Origin: Daucus carota subsp. sativus
Taxonomy: Eukaryota; Streptophyta; Magnoliopsida; Apiales; Apiaceae
Length of the DNA stretch: 64,000 bases
Reading direction: 5' to 3'
NCBI RefSeq assembly: GCF_001625215.2
Contig: NC_030384.2
Location: 41,140,390-41,204,389 of the forward strand
The translations under genes and the position numbers were made by a program. Below the pieces are notes generated by a model, which was given only the letters and a program-made list of their open reading frames with translations, did not search any database and was not told where the DNA came from. Positions 42,327-55,300 of this stretch are shown piece after piece. Numbering within the stretch: the stretch's first letter is position 1; every line of letters starts with the position of its first letter.

Positions 42327-43313
42327 ATGTTTTCCGGCCGATCTTCCACCGGCGGCACAAACTCATCACAGCAATACTTCTGCTACCAATGTAACCGCAC
42401 CGTCGCTATATCATCTCCCTCGGCTTCTTCTGAACTGACTTGCCCCAATTGTAACGGTGGCTTTCTCGAAGAAATCGAAAACCCTAACCCTAATTCCGAT
42501 CCTAATCCCAACCCCAACCCTAGCCCGTTCTTCTCCTTCTCCTCCGACAATATCGCGCCGTTCCCGTCGTTCACCGGCGGGTCGCCGTTCATGTTCTCGA
42601 CCAATCTCGGCGGCGACGATCCGGCGGAACTGAGTAGTATGTTTTCCGGCGGAGCCGATCGGTTTCAATCGGCGGACGAGTTCAATCCGTTTGCGTTTCT
42701 GCAGAATTATCTCAATACTCTTCGGGCTAGTGGTGCGAATATTCAGTTTGTTGTGGATGGGAACAATACGAGTGGCAATTTGAGTGGAGCGAATCTCGGT
42801 GACTATTTTATCGGGCCTGGACTTGAGCAACTGATTCAGCAGTTAGCTGAGAATGATCCGAATCGATACGGAACGCCTCCTGCTGCTAAGTCGGCCGTGG
42901 AGGCGCTTCCTGTTGTCAAAATTAGTCAGGAGATGCTGGGGTGTGATTTTTCTGAGTGCGCGGTTTGTAAAGAGAGTTTCGGTTTAGATGAGGAGGCGAG
43001 GCAGATGCCATGTAAGCATATCTATCATAGTGACTGTATTATGCCGTGGTTGGAGATGCATAATTCGTGTCCGGTGTGTAGGTTTGAGTTGCCTACCGAT
43101 GATCCTGAATATGAGAATAGGGCCAGGGATGGGAGTGGAGCTGGGAGAGTGCAGGAGAGTGCAGAGACACCGAGGACTATGGAGAGGAGGTTTAGGATCC
43201 AGTTGCCATGGCAGGTTATGACATCGGGGGAAGGGAGTAATAGCAGAGATGCAAGTGACAATGCTGGTGGATCTAACTCTGGTGGTCAAGCTAGGGAAGA
43301 AGATCTCGACTAG
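42327..43313 (+). CDS. RING-H2 E3 ubiquitin ligase with N-terminal zinc ribbon (RING1-like)
   Basis: A 328-aa protein with an intron-free CDS. An N-terminal Cys4 zinc ribbon has Cys19, Cys22, Cys39 and Cys42 (CYQC...CPNC). Then come a low-complexity Asn-Pro run (about 53-68), a middle region with FNPFAFLQNYLNTLRA, a conserved linker PPAAKSAVEALPVVKI, and a RING-H2 finger at 211-251. The RING has all eight ligands: Cys211, Cys214, Cys229, His231, His234, Cys237, Cys248 and Cys251. The C-terminus is a Gly/Ser/Asp-rich tail. This architecture matches plant RING1/RDUF-like E3 ligases, which pass ubiquitin from an E2 to substrates in stress and defence signalling; substrates here are unknown. The CDS is much richer in G/C than its flanks. 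A CT-rich leader precedes the ATG. A donor (TCG/GTAAAT) just after the stop at 43324 suggests a 3' UTR intron. Confidence 0.95.
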   Translation: MFSGRSSTGGTNSSQQYFCYQCNRTVAISSPSASSELTCPNCNGGFLEEIENPNPNSDPNPNPNPSPFFSFSSDNIAPFPSFTGGSPFMFSTNLGGDDPAELSSMFSGGADRFQSADEFNPFAFLQNYLNTLRASGANIQFVVDGNNTSGNLSGANLGDYFIGPGLEQLIQQLAENDPNRYGTPPAAKSAVEALPVVKISQEMLGCDFSECAVCKESFGLDEEARQMPCKHIYHSDCIMPWLEMHNSCPVCRFELPTDDPEYENRARDGSGAGRVQESAETPRTMERRFRIQLPWQVMTSGEGSNSRDASDNAGGSNSGGQAREEDLD

Positions 43314-45332
43314 ATATCGAATCGGTAAATTTATTTACTGCACTTAAATTTATTTACACTTTTGTGGAAAATAGTACACGGAAATATATCTTTTGAACAT
43401 TCATTTTAATAACATTGGAGGAAGAAGTATATATTGTTCTAGCAAGACTGTGATGATAATGTTAGATATACTGAGGTCAAGACTGTGCTACATTTTGATT
43501 CGATATGATTGACTGACATATGACTGGCTATAAGTATTTGAGAATGATAAACAATGTTGCTTACGTTGGTCTATCGGATAATATGATCATACTTTGTTGT
43601 TCTACTTGGTTGATGGATGAGATGTGTTTGTATTGTTGTCATCACTTGTACCTCTATTGTGGTCATCGCTTGTACCTCTATGCAGATCTCAGTCTATATG
43701 CTGCAGAACACACACAAAAATTATAGAAAGATTTTAATGAGAAGAGAGTAAACAGTTTTTAAATGCTCTTATTTTTTGGCAGTAATATTTTGACCTCTTA
43801 TCTCAAGCTAGGAACTCACATCAGGATATTCCAATATGGAGAGCATGTGACTAACGGAGTCTAACAATTATTCCATACCACATATTTTGTCATGTGTTTT
43901 GTTCATTAATCATGAATTCCACCTTGATCTTTTTTATGCTAAATGATATCTTCCCTTAATGTGTTTCGCCAGCTACCATAGTAATCTGCAGTATAGTAAT
44001 GTTTATAACAAAGAACCATTGAATAGTGTTACCAGTATTTTCACTTCATATTCTCCCTTGCTATTGCGTGTGTTTGATGGTGTATAGAGGCATGCTCCTA
44101 GAATTTTGTGCTGGTCCTATGGTGGTTTGATTACCTCAAATTTGCATGCTGGAGTTCTGTATTAACTTATTAAGCATAACCCCTGATCATATTCCTTATT
44201 TCCTTGTAGTATCATATATCAGTTTCTGAGTGCAATATCTGGAAAGTAATTTTCGTTTTTTAACATTGCATAAATATGTTGTAGCCTTCGACAGACTAAG
44301 ATCTCATGTTGGTAGGTCCAATCTGCTTTACATAATGGATAATATGACCTAGTATTTGTACATTAGTAGAAGTTAAGGAGGGATTTAGTGGACTGTGTCT
44401 CCTTCTCTAAGGATCAGTGATACATTATTGCCGCAATCTTAGTTGTAAATAAGTGAGCTACCATCTAAGTTTAGGTGATGTCTATATGTTTAAAGCTGTA
44501 GTGTATTGATTGCACTTCATTGTTAGATTGATTTTGTCGTCATACATACCATTTTCCTTAGCTGTAGCATAATTTCATGTACCTGCTTGCATTATTAGTT
44601 CCCGTTGAAAATTTTTATTTCATATTTAGATTTGTGTGTAGATTTTATTCCTATCTTTAGTTCTTAGAAGCTGTATGGGAATTCGCATATGCATTAACTT
44701 TCTAGGGCAGTCTGCCTCTCTTCGTCGTCTGTGATCTCCCTTTTCTCTTTGTTATTATTTTTTTGGATAACGAATATTATGATTTATGGCCTTGTCTTCT
44801 GGTTGTTACTTAGTAACATATGTAATATTGTTACGACTGGATATATGTTAGTTGATGTTATTTAATTTATCATATAACATACTTGTAAGTAGCTTGAATG
44901 GAAAACCTCTAAATCACTTGTAATTTTACAAAATAATAATATTTCATTTGTGTAAATAAAATGACGACCACCTGCAATATAGAGTTGGCTGCTAACTTAA
45001 TATGCCAAGCTAATTTATATGTAAACAAATATGATTTTTCTATATATTTTTAAATATATTGCTGACTTTTTTTTGGTGAAATACTGAATTAATGTTGTTT
45101 ATCATTGTTAACTAAAAGCTGAGAATCTGTTGTTCCTGTCTTCCACATAGTTGACCTCCAAGATCCTGATAGTGATATTTTACTTCATCAATGTGGCACG
45201 GGTTGGGTTTTGGGGGTTCATCTGTTGTTCCTGTCTTCCACATAGTTGACCTCCAAGGTCCTGATAGTGGTATTTTACTCCATCTATGTGGCACGGACTG
45301 GGTTGGGTTTTGGGTTCATCTGGCTACGTTGG
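43314..45332. other. 3' region of the RING-H2 gene; tandem 95-bp repeat
   Basis: T-rich DNA in the plus sense that looks like an intron or long 3' UTR. A tandem duplication with a 95-bp period occupies about 45126-45306; both units contain TCTTCCACATAGTTGACCTC. A good acceptor (CTTCTTTGACAG/GG) follows at about 45548, which may end a 3' UTR intron that began near 43324. Confidence 0.45.
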
Positions 45333-47829
45333 TTGTGTTAGACTGTGTTTACATTCAATTTATCTGATTTGCCTCATCGTCTATCTGGCTAAACACATTC
45401 GATATATACTTTTTTTTTTAATTTGTTTCGGGTTCCTCTTCTATTTACCAGAAGAAACAAATCTGTCTTAAATTTTACTATGATTCTGTGTTCTAGAATA
45501 TATTTTTGTTATCTTTGTTAAGTGATTGTTTGTTGTCTTCTTTGACAGGGAAGCTAAATTGAATGGTCCAGGGGTATGTACCGGATTGAACATACAAAGT
45601 TCTTTTGAATACATGAAGACTAGTTATACATGCACCAAACAATTTTACTTTCTGGCTGTTATTTGTTTGTAATCGTTGAAGTCATTTGGCACCTGAAAGT
45701 TTTTTTTTTCCTTCTTTTTGGTGGTGGAGTTTTGCACTTGAGGCACAGAATTGGCACCACATTTGTGAATTAGTTCATTATACCGTAAACCTTGGAATCT
45801 ATATGATAGTTTCACAGCTAATCATGTTTTTCAAATAGTGTTGGTCCATTTGGATTTGTGATTTAGTGATGAGCTATTATAAAAAGAAATTATGTAGAGG
45901 GCATATGCCCATCATCCAGTGTCTTGTCCAAGGGGTTCAGGCTAAGTTTTATGTATCTTTACCGTTTCAAGGGGTTCAGACTAAGTTTTATGTATCTTTA
46001 CCGTTACATTATGCATGATCAGAATGCTAAAAAGTTGGGAACAGGTTATCTATATGCAAGACAATAATGTAGTTGGCGACAGATGCATGTTATATTGCAT
46101 CTATATAGAGCTGCATGATGTTGAATCTAAACATTGATAAAGGAGTTTGTATATTTAGTCAGCAATTGAAGGCTTGAGGCCGAAATGTGGAACTAGAGAC
46201 CTTAAAATTCTGTTTTGGATTGTGGAAGGCTAGACTTATTTGCTAGCTAAAATGATCACAAGTGGAGATCCTAAAAGGTTACACTTATTTGCTAGCTAAA
46301 ATGATTTGATCTGATGAATATTTGATATGAAACCTCTAAATTTGGATATCTAACCTCATTTTTGAATTTAGATTTAATTTTCAGATCTAAACATTTTTAG
46401 ATTCGGAATAAGTGTTTACCGATCTGAAATCCAATTCAAACCTAAATGAAATCTGAAAAAAAATACTTGAAATATATATATATATACACACACTATTGAG
46501 AAATTTGTGTAACATGTCCACATTTAATGGGTTATTTTTAAAAAAAATTCCCTTTAATTCAATAATTATAGATATATTTGATAGATTATTAAAATTTATC
46601 CAATTGTGTTTTTTTTGTAGATTGTTAGTTCATATGTTTTGAGTGAAATGATGTAATATAATCATTGAATAAATCATGCGCTTATTTTTTTTGGTATTAT
46701 TTGTATATTGCCACTGGTGTATTATATTTTAATTTTCGTGTTTCATGTTCCAGATATTGATTTTCAGGTATATTAAAGATTTGATCCAAAAATTTTGGAT
46801 TTTGATTATTTCTAGGTCCAATCCAAAAAACTGTGAAATTGAATTTAAATATTCATTTTCAGAATCATATGTGGTTTGAATATGGATAAAAATTTGGGTT
46901 TAAATATAAATTATGTCATATCCAACCTGATTCCGATTCCTCTTGGGTTGGGCTGTATTTGCAAAATCAAATATTCACACGATAACAAGAGTTCGTCTCA
47001 TCTACCTCCGGCTCTTATCATCTCCATCTCCTTATCCACATCTCTTGCTTCTCCATCTTTATCTCCTTTTTTCCATCTTAATTCTCTCTCATGTTAATCT
47101 CAATGTCTAGTCACCGCTTTTCCATCCACAAAATATCGTTTTTCTTGTTTTTAATTTTCTATTAATAAACATCCTCTTTTATTTGTTTTTTCATCAATAA
47201 AATCGAGTTTTGTGGAACAAGACTCGAAAAACTCATTTGAATTTTTCGTTCCCTTTTATTTGAATTATTGTTTGTGTGCTTGAGTGTCCCGTTCTGTGCG
47301 ATGTGGTAGTTATGTTTAAATTTGATTTCCTAATCTTGAGAAGAACGGAATCGTCCCTACCGTCACGTGCCTCATAGAGCCACTGGAATTGCTATAAACA
47401 GCACTAACTCCTTGATTGGACTATTTGCATTGTGAGAATTGAAAAATAAAAAGGCCTCCTTCTCAGAGCCTCACAGCTTGTATCCACCTTGATTGGACCA
47501 GAAAAAATGCACTGGACTTTGCCTTCATTGTTTACTATGAAGCCTCCAAAGTCCAATGCAACACAAAGCTTGCGGATCCTTATTTTTAATTCCATATCAA
47601 CCTATATTCTTGTTGATGATAGTCAATAGACATTCACGTGAATAATTCAATATCAACCCATCTGCTTCTTCTGTGAAAACTATGTACTATAGAATTTGTT
47701 TTTCTTCTCTACTCGAACAATATCTCTAACTTAGAACTCAATTTTTAGAGAACTCAGAACTGCACTATATAGGTATAAAATTCGGGGAGAACTGAAATTT
47801 TCTGACTATGAAAACTAAAAAACCAATAT
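45333..47829. repeat. Tandem segmental duplication, copy 1 (about 2.5 kb)
   Basis: From GTGTTAGACTGTGTTT (about 45337) to CCAATATCATGG (about 47828) the sequence recurs almost base for base at 47836-51196. No gene is recognised within it. Differences from copy 2: copy 1 has an extra small tandem duplication (about 45938-46006, containing TTTTATGTATCTTTACCGTT), a much shorter AT microsatellite (about 46477-46490), and an uninterrupted site where copy 2 carries an insertion. Around 47510-47558 there is an imperfect hairpin (TGGACTTTG / CAAAGTCCA). Confidence 0.92.
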
Positions 47830-48961
47830 CATGGTCGTGTTAGACTGTGTTTGCATTCAAGTTATTGGATTTGCCTCATCGTCTATCTGGCTAAACACAT
47901 TCGATATATACTTTTTTTTTTTAAAATTTGTTTCGGGTTCCCCTTTTATTTACCAGAAGAAACAAATCTGTCTTAAACTTTACTATGATTCTATGTTCTA
48001 GAATAAATTTTTGTTATCTTTGTTAAGTGATTGTTTGTTATCTTATTTGGCAGGGAAGCTAAACTGAATGGTCCAAGGGTATGTATCGGATTGAACATAC
48101 AAAGTTCTTTTGAATACATGAAGACTAGTCATACATGCACCAAACAATTCTACTTTCTGGCTGTTATTTGTTTGTAATCGTTGAAGTCATTTGGCACCTG
48201 AAAGTTTTTTTTTCCTACTTTTTGGTGGTGGAGTTTTGCACTTGAGGCACAGAATTGGCACCACATTTGTGAATTAGTTCATTATACCGTAAACTTTGGA
48301 TTTTATATGATAGTTTCACAGCTAATCATGTTTCAAATAGTGTTGGTCCATTTGGATTTGTGATTTAGTGACGAGCTATTATAAAAAGAAATTATGTAGA
48401 GGGCATATGCCCATCATCCAATGTCTTGTCTTTTCAAGGGGTTGAGGCTAAATTTTATGTATCTTTACCGTTACATCATACATGATCGAATGCTAAAAGG
48501 TTGGCAACATGTTATCTATATGCAAGACAATAATGTAGTTGGCGACAAATGCATGTTATATTTCATCAATATAGAGCTGCATGATGCCGAATTTAAACAT
48601 TGATAAAGGAGCTTGTAAATTTAGTCAACAATTGAAGGCCTGAGGCTGAAATGTGGAACTAGAGACCCTAAAATTTTGTTTTGGGTTGCGGAAGGCTAGA
48701 CTTATTTGCTAGCTAAAATGATTACAACTGGAGATCCTAAAATCTTCGTATTCTGTTTTGAGTTGTGGAACGTTAGACTTATTTGCTAGCTAAAATGATG
48801 TGATCCGACGAATATTTGATATGAAACCCGTAAATTTGGATATCTAACCTCATTTTTTGAATTTAGATTTGATTTTCAGATCCAAAATTTTTTAGATTCG
48901 GAGTAAGTGTTTACCGATCTGAAATCTAATTCAAACCTAAATGAAATCTGAAAAAAATACT

Positions 48962-48963
<2 letters not shown>

Positions 48964-49022
<59 letters not shown>
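48964..49022. repeat. (AT)n microsatellite
   Basis: About 29 AT units without interruption; the paralogous site in copy 1 has only six or seven plus a short (AC)n. Confidence 0.97.
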
Positions 49023-49026
<4 letters not shown>

Positions 49027-50037
49027 AGAAATTTGTGTAACATGTCCACATTTAATTGGTTATTTTTTAAAAAAATTCCCTTTAATTCAATAATTATAGA
49101 TATATTTGATAGATTATTAAAAATTATCCAATTGTGTTTTTTTGTAGATTGATAGTTCATATGTTTTGAGTGAATTGATGTAATATAATCATTGAATAAA
49201 TCAAGCGCTTATTTTTTTGGTATTATTTGTATATTGCCACTGGTGTATTATATTTTAATTTTCGCGTTTCATGTTCCAGATATTGATTTTCAAGTATATC
49301 AAAGATTTGATCCAAAAATTTCGGATTTTGATTATTTCTATGTCCAAAAAACTGTGAAATTGAATTTAAATATTCATTTTCAGAATCATGTGGTTTGAAT
49401 ATGGATAAAAATTTGGGTTTAACTATAAATTATGTCATATCCAACATGATCCCGATTCCTCCTGGGTTGGGCTGTATTTGCAAAATCAAGTATTCACACG
49501 ATAACAAGAGTTCGTCCCATCTACCTCCAGCTCTTATCATCTCCATCTCCTTATCCACATCTCTTGCTTATCCATCTCTATCTCTTTTTTTCTATCTTAA
49601 TTCTCTCTCATGTTAATCTCGATGCCTAGCCACCGCTTCTCCATCCACAAAATATCGTTTTTCTTGTTTTTAATTTTTTATTAATAAACATCCTCTTTTA
49701 TTTGTTTTTTCATCAATAAAATCGAGTTTTGTGGAACAAGACTCGAAAAACTCATTTGAATTTTTCGTTCACTTTTATTTGAATTATTGTTTGTGTGCTT
49801 GAGTGTCCCGTTCTGTGCGATGTGGTAGTTATGTTTAAATTTGATTTCCTAATCTTGAGAAGAACGGAATCGTCCCTACCGTCACGTGCCTCAGAGAGCC
49901 ACTGGAATTGCTATAAACAGCACCAACTCCTTGATTGAATTATTTGCATTGTGAGAATTGAGAAATAAAAAGGCCTCCTTCTCAGAGCCTCATAGCTTGT
50001 ATCCACCTTGATTGGACATGAAAAAATGCACTGGACT

Positions 50038-50279
50038 TAGGACTGTAAATTGATACGGACTATCCGGTGTCTCGGCTCATATCCGGCTCGAAAATATGAT
50101 ACATGTCTCATATCCGTTTTGAAAACGATCCAAACCTGGCGGAAAAATTAAGCCCGTATAATATATGATCCCGGATACGAGCACACCTATACCCGCTCAG
50201 ATTCGGTCTCATATAATTTTTCATAATATGATCCTACCCGAATAACCAAATATGATCCACGGTTCATATTCGATTCAAA

Positions 50280-50353
<74 letters not shown>

Positions 50354-50843
50354 TATATTATATTTTAACACCATCATATTTGCAAGTAAATAGTCATCAT
50401 TTTATAAAATTTTAATATCTTATTTAAGTTTATACCTTCATAAAATATGATTTATTTAATGTGATCATGCTTATTATCTTCATATATATTTAATAAATGA
50501 TATATACCAACATATAACTATAAGTTTTAATTTAAAATTATTATTCTTTATAATATTATTACTTAGACTAAATGATAATTATTTGAACAATTGAAATAAT
50601 AATGATATTTAGTGTTAGTGGATCATATCCGGCTCATATTCGATGGATCATAAACTACCCGGTTAAAAAATAGAAAATACGATACTGGATCATATCCGGT
50701 TCAGATCCGAATCTCAAATACCCAGGATCGGATTATATCCGAATAAAACGATCCCGGACCCAAATCTGGACAAGCTAAAAATAATATGATCCGGTACTTG
50801 AGCAGAGGGGTACCCGGGATCACCGGATCATTTTACAGCCCTA
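50038..50843. mobile_element. hAT-like non-autonomous element (806 bp)
   Basis: Termini TAGGACTGTAAA and, in inverse, TAGGGCTGTAAA. An 8-bp target duplication ACTGGACT at 50030-50037 and 50844-50851 is present once at the equivalent place in copy 1 (about 47511-47518), which proves insertion. Both subterminal zones are full of ATCCGG/CCGGAT motifs, often inside CATATCCGG, as expected of binding sites for a hAT transposase. The centre holds an (AT)n tract (50283-50348). No transposase frame. Confidence 0.93.
50283..50348. repeat. (AT)n microsatellite within the hAT-like element
   Basis: About 33 AT units between the two motif-rich subterminal regions. Confidence 0.95.
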
Positions 50844-51196
50844 ACTGGACTTTGCCTTTATTGTTTACTATAAAGCCTCCAAAGTCCAATGCAACACAAA
50901 GCTTGCGGATCCTTATTTTTAATTCCATATTAACCTATATTCTTGTTTTTAATTCCATATCAACCTATATTCTTGTTGATGATAGTCAATAAACATTCAC
51001 GTGAATGATTCAATATCAACCCATCTGGTTCTTCTGTGAAAACTATGTACCATAGAATTTGTTTTCCTTCTCCACTCGAACAATATCTGTAACTTAGAAC
51101 TCAATCATTAGAGAACTCAGAACTGCACTATAGAGGTATAAAATTCGGGGAGAACTGAAATCTTCTGACTAGCAAAACTAGAAAACCCATATCATG

Positions 51197-52319
51197 GGCG
51201 TTAAATTTGAATTTTTATCTAATGTTCACATATTTACACTTTTTAATATATTACATATTTAATTGCCTTAAATTCAACTTGAAATTATTACATTCGAACT
51301 TTTTTCAACATCTAGTAAAAGCGATTTGAGCAAATAAAACATCTAGTAAAAGCCATTTGAGCACTCAAATCGAGACCCCCAAATTGAATAAATCAATCCC
51401 AAATTGAATAAATCAACTTTTGTAGACCCAACCCATGTTTCGAACTTAAAACTTATATAACTCAGCAGTGGCAGCGTTCACCATAACTCAGCTCGTCTCA
51501 CTTACGGCCCTCCCAGCTAAACACTGATGGTTAATATTGTCATTCACATTAAACAATTAAATAGTATCAGGTAAAAGACACCTTCTGGAGTTCCGGTCCA
51601 CTATTGTTAAGGTTTAAAAATATCATTCAACAAATTCCCCATCAGTCCGCTATTGTAAGCGAACTGCTATTATCCAAGCAAGTCATTGTTCACAACACAC
51701 CCACTGTTCTAAGAATACCAATTAATTAATTAATTGCTGAAAAGTTCTAAACTGCTTTAATAAAGGTCTACACACAGGGTTGAGGATATATTAACTGTGT
51801 ACCATGTCCAAGGAGAAACTTTTGGGTCTCAGATATATTTGTCCCACGTGTTGGGTAACATGCAAAATAATGGAAGGATTACAGCATATTCCTAAGAAGA
51901 GTCAGCGATTATGACTTTGTATATTCTAGCACAAAAAAGGCATTCATAGAGGCACCCAATGGTGTGAGCCTCACCGGGGAATAAGATTGGAAAAACAAAG
52001 GAAAATTATTAAACTATGAGTACTGAAAGAGCATATGTGAAGTCGGAAATCTTCTCAATATTGTAAATTAAAAATGTTAAGAACACGCAAGAAACTAATG
52101 CAACTACTTTGCTGTAACATTCTGGGAAAAACGAGTAACATAATATGACAAAGCAAAGGGGCACTATCATCAATCTGGAAGAAGAAATCAAGAGACCCCA
52201 CGGATGTTACGTATTGAAACTTAGCAAAGGCAGTTCTCTCCCTATCTTAAAATACTAGATACTCATAATATACCTGAAGTTCCTTTCCTATCCCGCACAT
52301 ACAGAGAAAAAGCTATTTA
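51197..52319. other. Spacer downstream of the STT3 gene
   Basis: No gene recognised. The right end is probably the STT3 3' UTR. Confidence 0.4.
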
Positions 52320-55300
52320 TTACCACCTATTGTTCGGTGGTTTAACTTTGTAAATTCTTACTATCCAGTTAGATGTCGTGAATGCCTCTTCTAAGTGCTC
52401 AAGTTTTATATCTTTATTTCCAATTTCAACTCCTCTGGCTCTATCATACCTGCAAAAACAAAAAGCATAGCAACTCTGTAAAGCTGGACAAATTTTCCAA
52501 TATTAACAAGAGAGAGAGAATAAGGTGAGTTTGGAATATATGCTTGATCAATCTGAGTCGAATACAAAAACTTACCCAGTAGGTTTGCCATATTCAGTTG
52601 TCAACTCTCCAAACCGATAGTAGCAAAGTTTGTACCTAATCACCATTTTTGACAGCACAGTGAATTCTTTTTAAATCATTGAATGCGAGAAACCAGAAAT
52701 ATATCAAAGGGATGCATATTTTGAGAGACAAAACGAAAGGATAATTTTTTTTGCCCAGGTATTTAAAATTTTATCCTAGAAACATATTTCCTTGGGTAAA
52801 CAATGCCACCATATTGATGGTAATGCATGCATGAGCATTTATAAGCACCAGAAAAAAACAAAATAACAAACAGGAGCTATTAGAGCGGGAGCACATGTAT
52901 TGTTGAAAAAAAAGGAATAAAGAATGTATTGTAACAACAAAAAAAAATCCTGTAAGGTGGCACCAAGATATAAGATAACTTCTTGATTAGACTGACACAG
53001 TGAAAAGATTATAAGCCGAGCCGTTCTAGATGACTTACATGAGACAATTCAGCATCTTTGGAGCTGCACCTTTGTCAACTCGATACTCTCCATTAACAAG
53101 ATAATCAGGTTCCTTGATGACAGGGAAGACACCACCTCCAATTCTCACCATCCACAAAAATCTAGGACAATAATATTACTTTAGAGTTCAGTCAAAATAC
53201 ATGTATCAGCAAGATAGATGAGTCACATTATTTTTTGCAGGGTGAAGTACAAAAAAGAAAACAAGATAATAATCTGCATACAAACAAGATCCACCTGCAC
53301 AACTACGAAGATCCCAACTTAAGCCAAAATAAAATTTTCTTTTAAGAGCAATTGGACATGTATATTATTGTATTAATTTAGTCTACACGAGAACTATGTG
53401 TATGAGGTGTTTGATATCTTAAAGATAAGCAGTGTGGAGGATCAGAGAACAGCTAGTGTTAAGGAATAAGGACGTATTTTTGGTGTACAGATTTCAATTG
53501 AACTCAGTTTCATCCTCATCCCTTGCAAATTGTGTTGAGACAAAGAAAAAGTTAAAAAGAAAAAAGAACAGTGTGGACTACTAACTTGTTGATATCATCA
53601 GAGGAATAACCAGTAACACCTCCAAAAACAACCAACACATAATCAACATCCAGCGATCTCATTATCTCATATGCTTCATCTTCATACGAAGACATTGCAC
53701 GTCCAACTGTAGCTATGTGGGTATTGTTCCAGGTGTTATTATCCACAATCACAGTTCTGTTTCCCATAGCAGTGATTTGATATCCATAATCCCACCAGGA
53801 CATAATCTTGGCATCCTGAGGTGTATTCTGCCTAAGCCAAAAGTACGCTTCACGATAATCATCAAAAATGACCCTTTGGCCATTGTGACCCCTTGCAGCC
53901 AAGACAATGGACGGAGATGAATATGCTTCTGATGTGACCCAAGTACAATGTATAGCATATCTACTAAGCAAGTAAAAGACACCCACAAGCAATGCTATAG
54001 ACCCATTCTTCTGGAAAGGAAGAGATTGATCGCCCAAACCCTGTTCAGTCAATAATGTAGATAAATATTCCCGTCTCACAAAGAACCAGGTAGATGGCAG
54101 ATCTACTTATATAGTTCCAAAAACCAGATGTAAGAAACAGAGATTATTTGCAACATAGTGAACCAGTTATATCAGTTAAACAATCACTAACACTAAACTG
54201 CAAATTTAGAAAGTTTCAAAAGAGCGAGAGCTGAATGGTTATACATGTAAGAATTACTTTATTCTTGTCAAGTTAGAGGCTCAGTCAGTTTTCTTACATA
54301 CGTAGTTTTCACTAATTTGGCTGTGGTTTGCATATTTCTTCCATTCAGTCAAATAATAATTCATACAAGTATGGAAGCTACCTACTATGTAATTGCAATC
54401 ATGCTTCACCTGACCCTAAAACATGAAGACAACATATAACTTTGCAATCTTTATTCTTTATAGAGACAGTTGGCTACCTTTAACTGGAAATAGCAATTAT
54501 AACCACACTCATGTGGTAATGCATGTTAAGCCAGCATAACCACGAAGCAAATCAGATATATGAACAAATGCAAGACCTTATATATAGGCTAATAACCCTA
54601 CCTTAGAAGAACCCTTTGTGCCACTTGAACTTTTACCAGAAGCAGAGACTGCAACTTTGTTCTTCGCCCTTAACAGCTGAGTTAAATTTTTAATTGTGGC
54701 TGAGACTGCAATAGCACTAATAAGGCATACTGCAGGTGTAGCAACTAGAATCAACCGAACCATGACTCCGGCAAAATACATGCTTGTAAGACCATACATC
54801 ACAATAAATATGGTGGCATCTGACAACCGCTTGAAGCAGAAATAGAGCCCCGCCGGGAAAAGGAAAAGCAGGATATGATAATCAAACATGAATGATGACC
54901 AAGCCGTTGGTTGATGCTCAGATACAGAGGCAATTATGGGTATATGATCTTTAGCATAAGTTGGATCCAGCAGGGAGTAAAATCGACCTGTCCAAGGGGA
55001 GATGTACCCAGATGCAGTGCCAACTCCCAAAGCAACAGCACCTACGCCCACTGCGCATGTTACAGTTATCCTCAAAAAGGCTTGAAACAGCTTTGTATCA
55101 TTAAGTTGATGCTTGACCCAATCTAAGAAGTAAAAGACCTGGATTAACATCATAAGTTAGTCGGATATACCCAAAAATAGTGATACACCAGAATTCAAAC
55201 AAGTGCAAAAAATATAGAACACGAGTGGCTAGAATATGGATAACAATCTAGTACCAAATGTAAAAGAGGTATCTATCATATAACCCCATGCGATTTCAGT

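Larger units (their letters stand above)
47836..51196. repeat. Tandem segmental duplication, copy 2 with hAT-like insertion
   Basis: Direct repeat of 45333-47829 in the same orientation. Net of the 806-bp insertion and its 8-bp target duplication it is about 2.55 kb, the excess coming mainly from an expanded (TA)n tract. The high identity suggests a recent event. Confidence 0.92.

Noticed and set aside
42484-42525. Telomere-like CCCTAA repeats
   Set aside because: They encode the Asn-Pro run of the RING-H2 protein in frame and are imperfect; coincidence of codon choice.
42383-43289. Antisense frames across the RING-H2 gene
   Set aside because: G/C-rich coding DNA opens the other frames; the zinc ligands fix the plus-strand frame.
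47404-47595. Minus-strand frame in the segmental duplication
   Set aside because: The duplicate is interrupted and neither copy shows a domain or conserved start; it overlaps the small hairpin.
48876-49160. Frame with a long Ile-Tyr run
   Set aside because: It is the translated (AT)n microsatellite.
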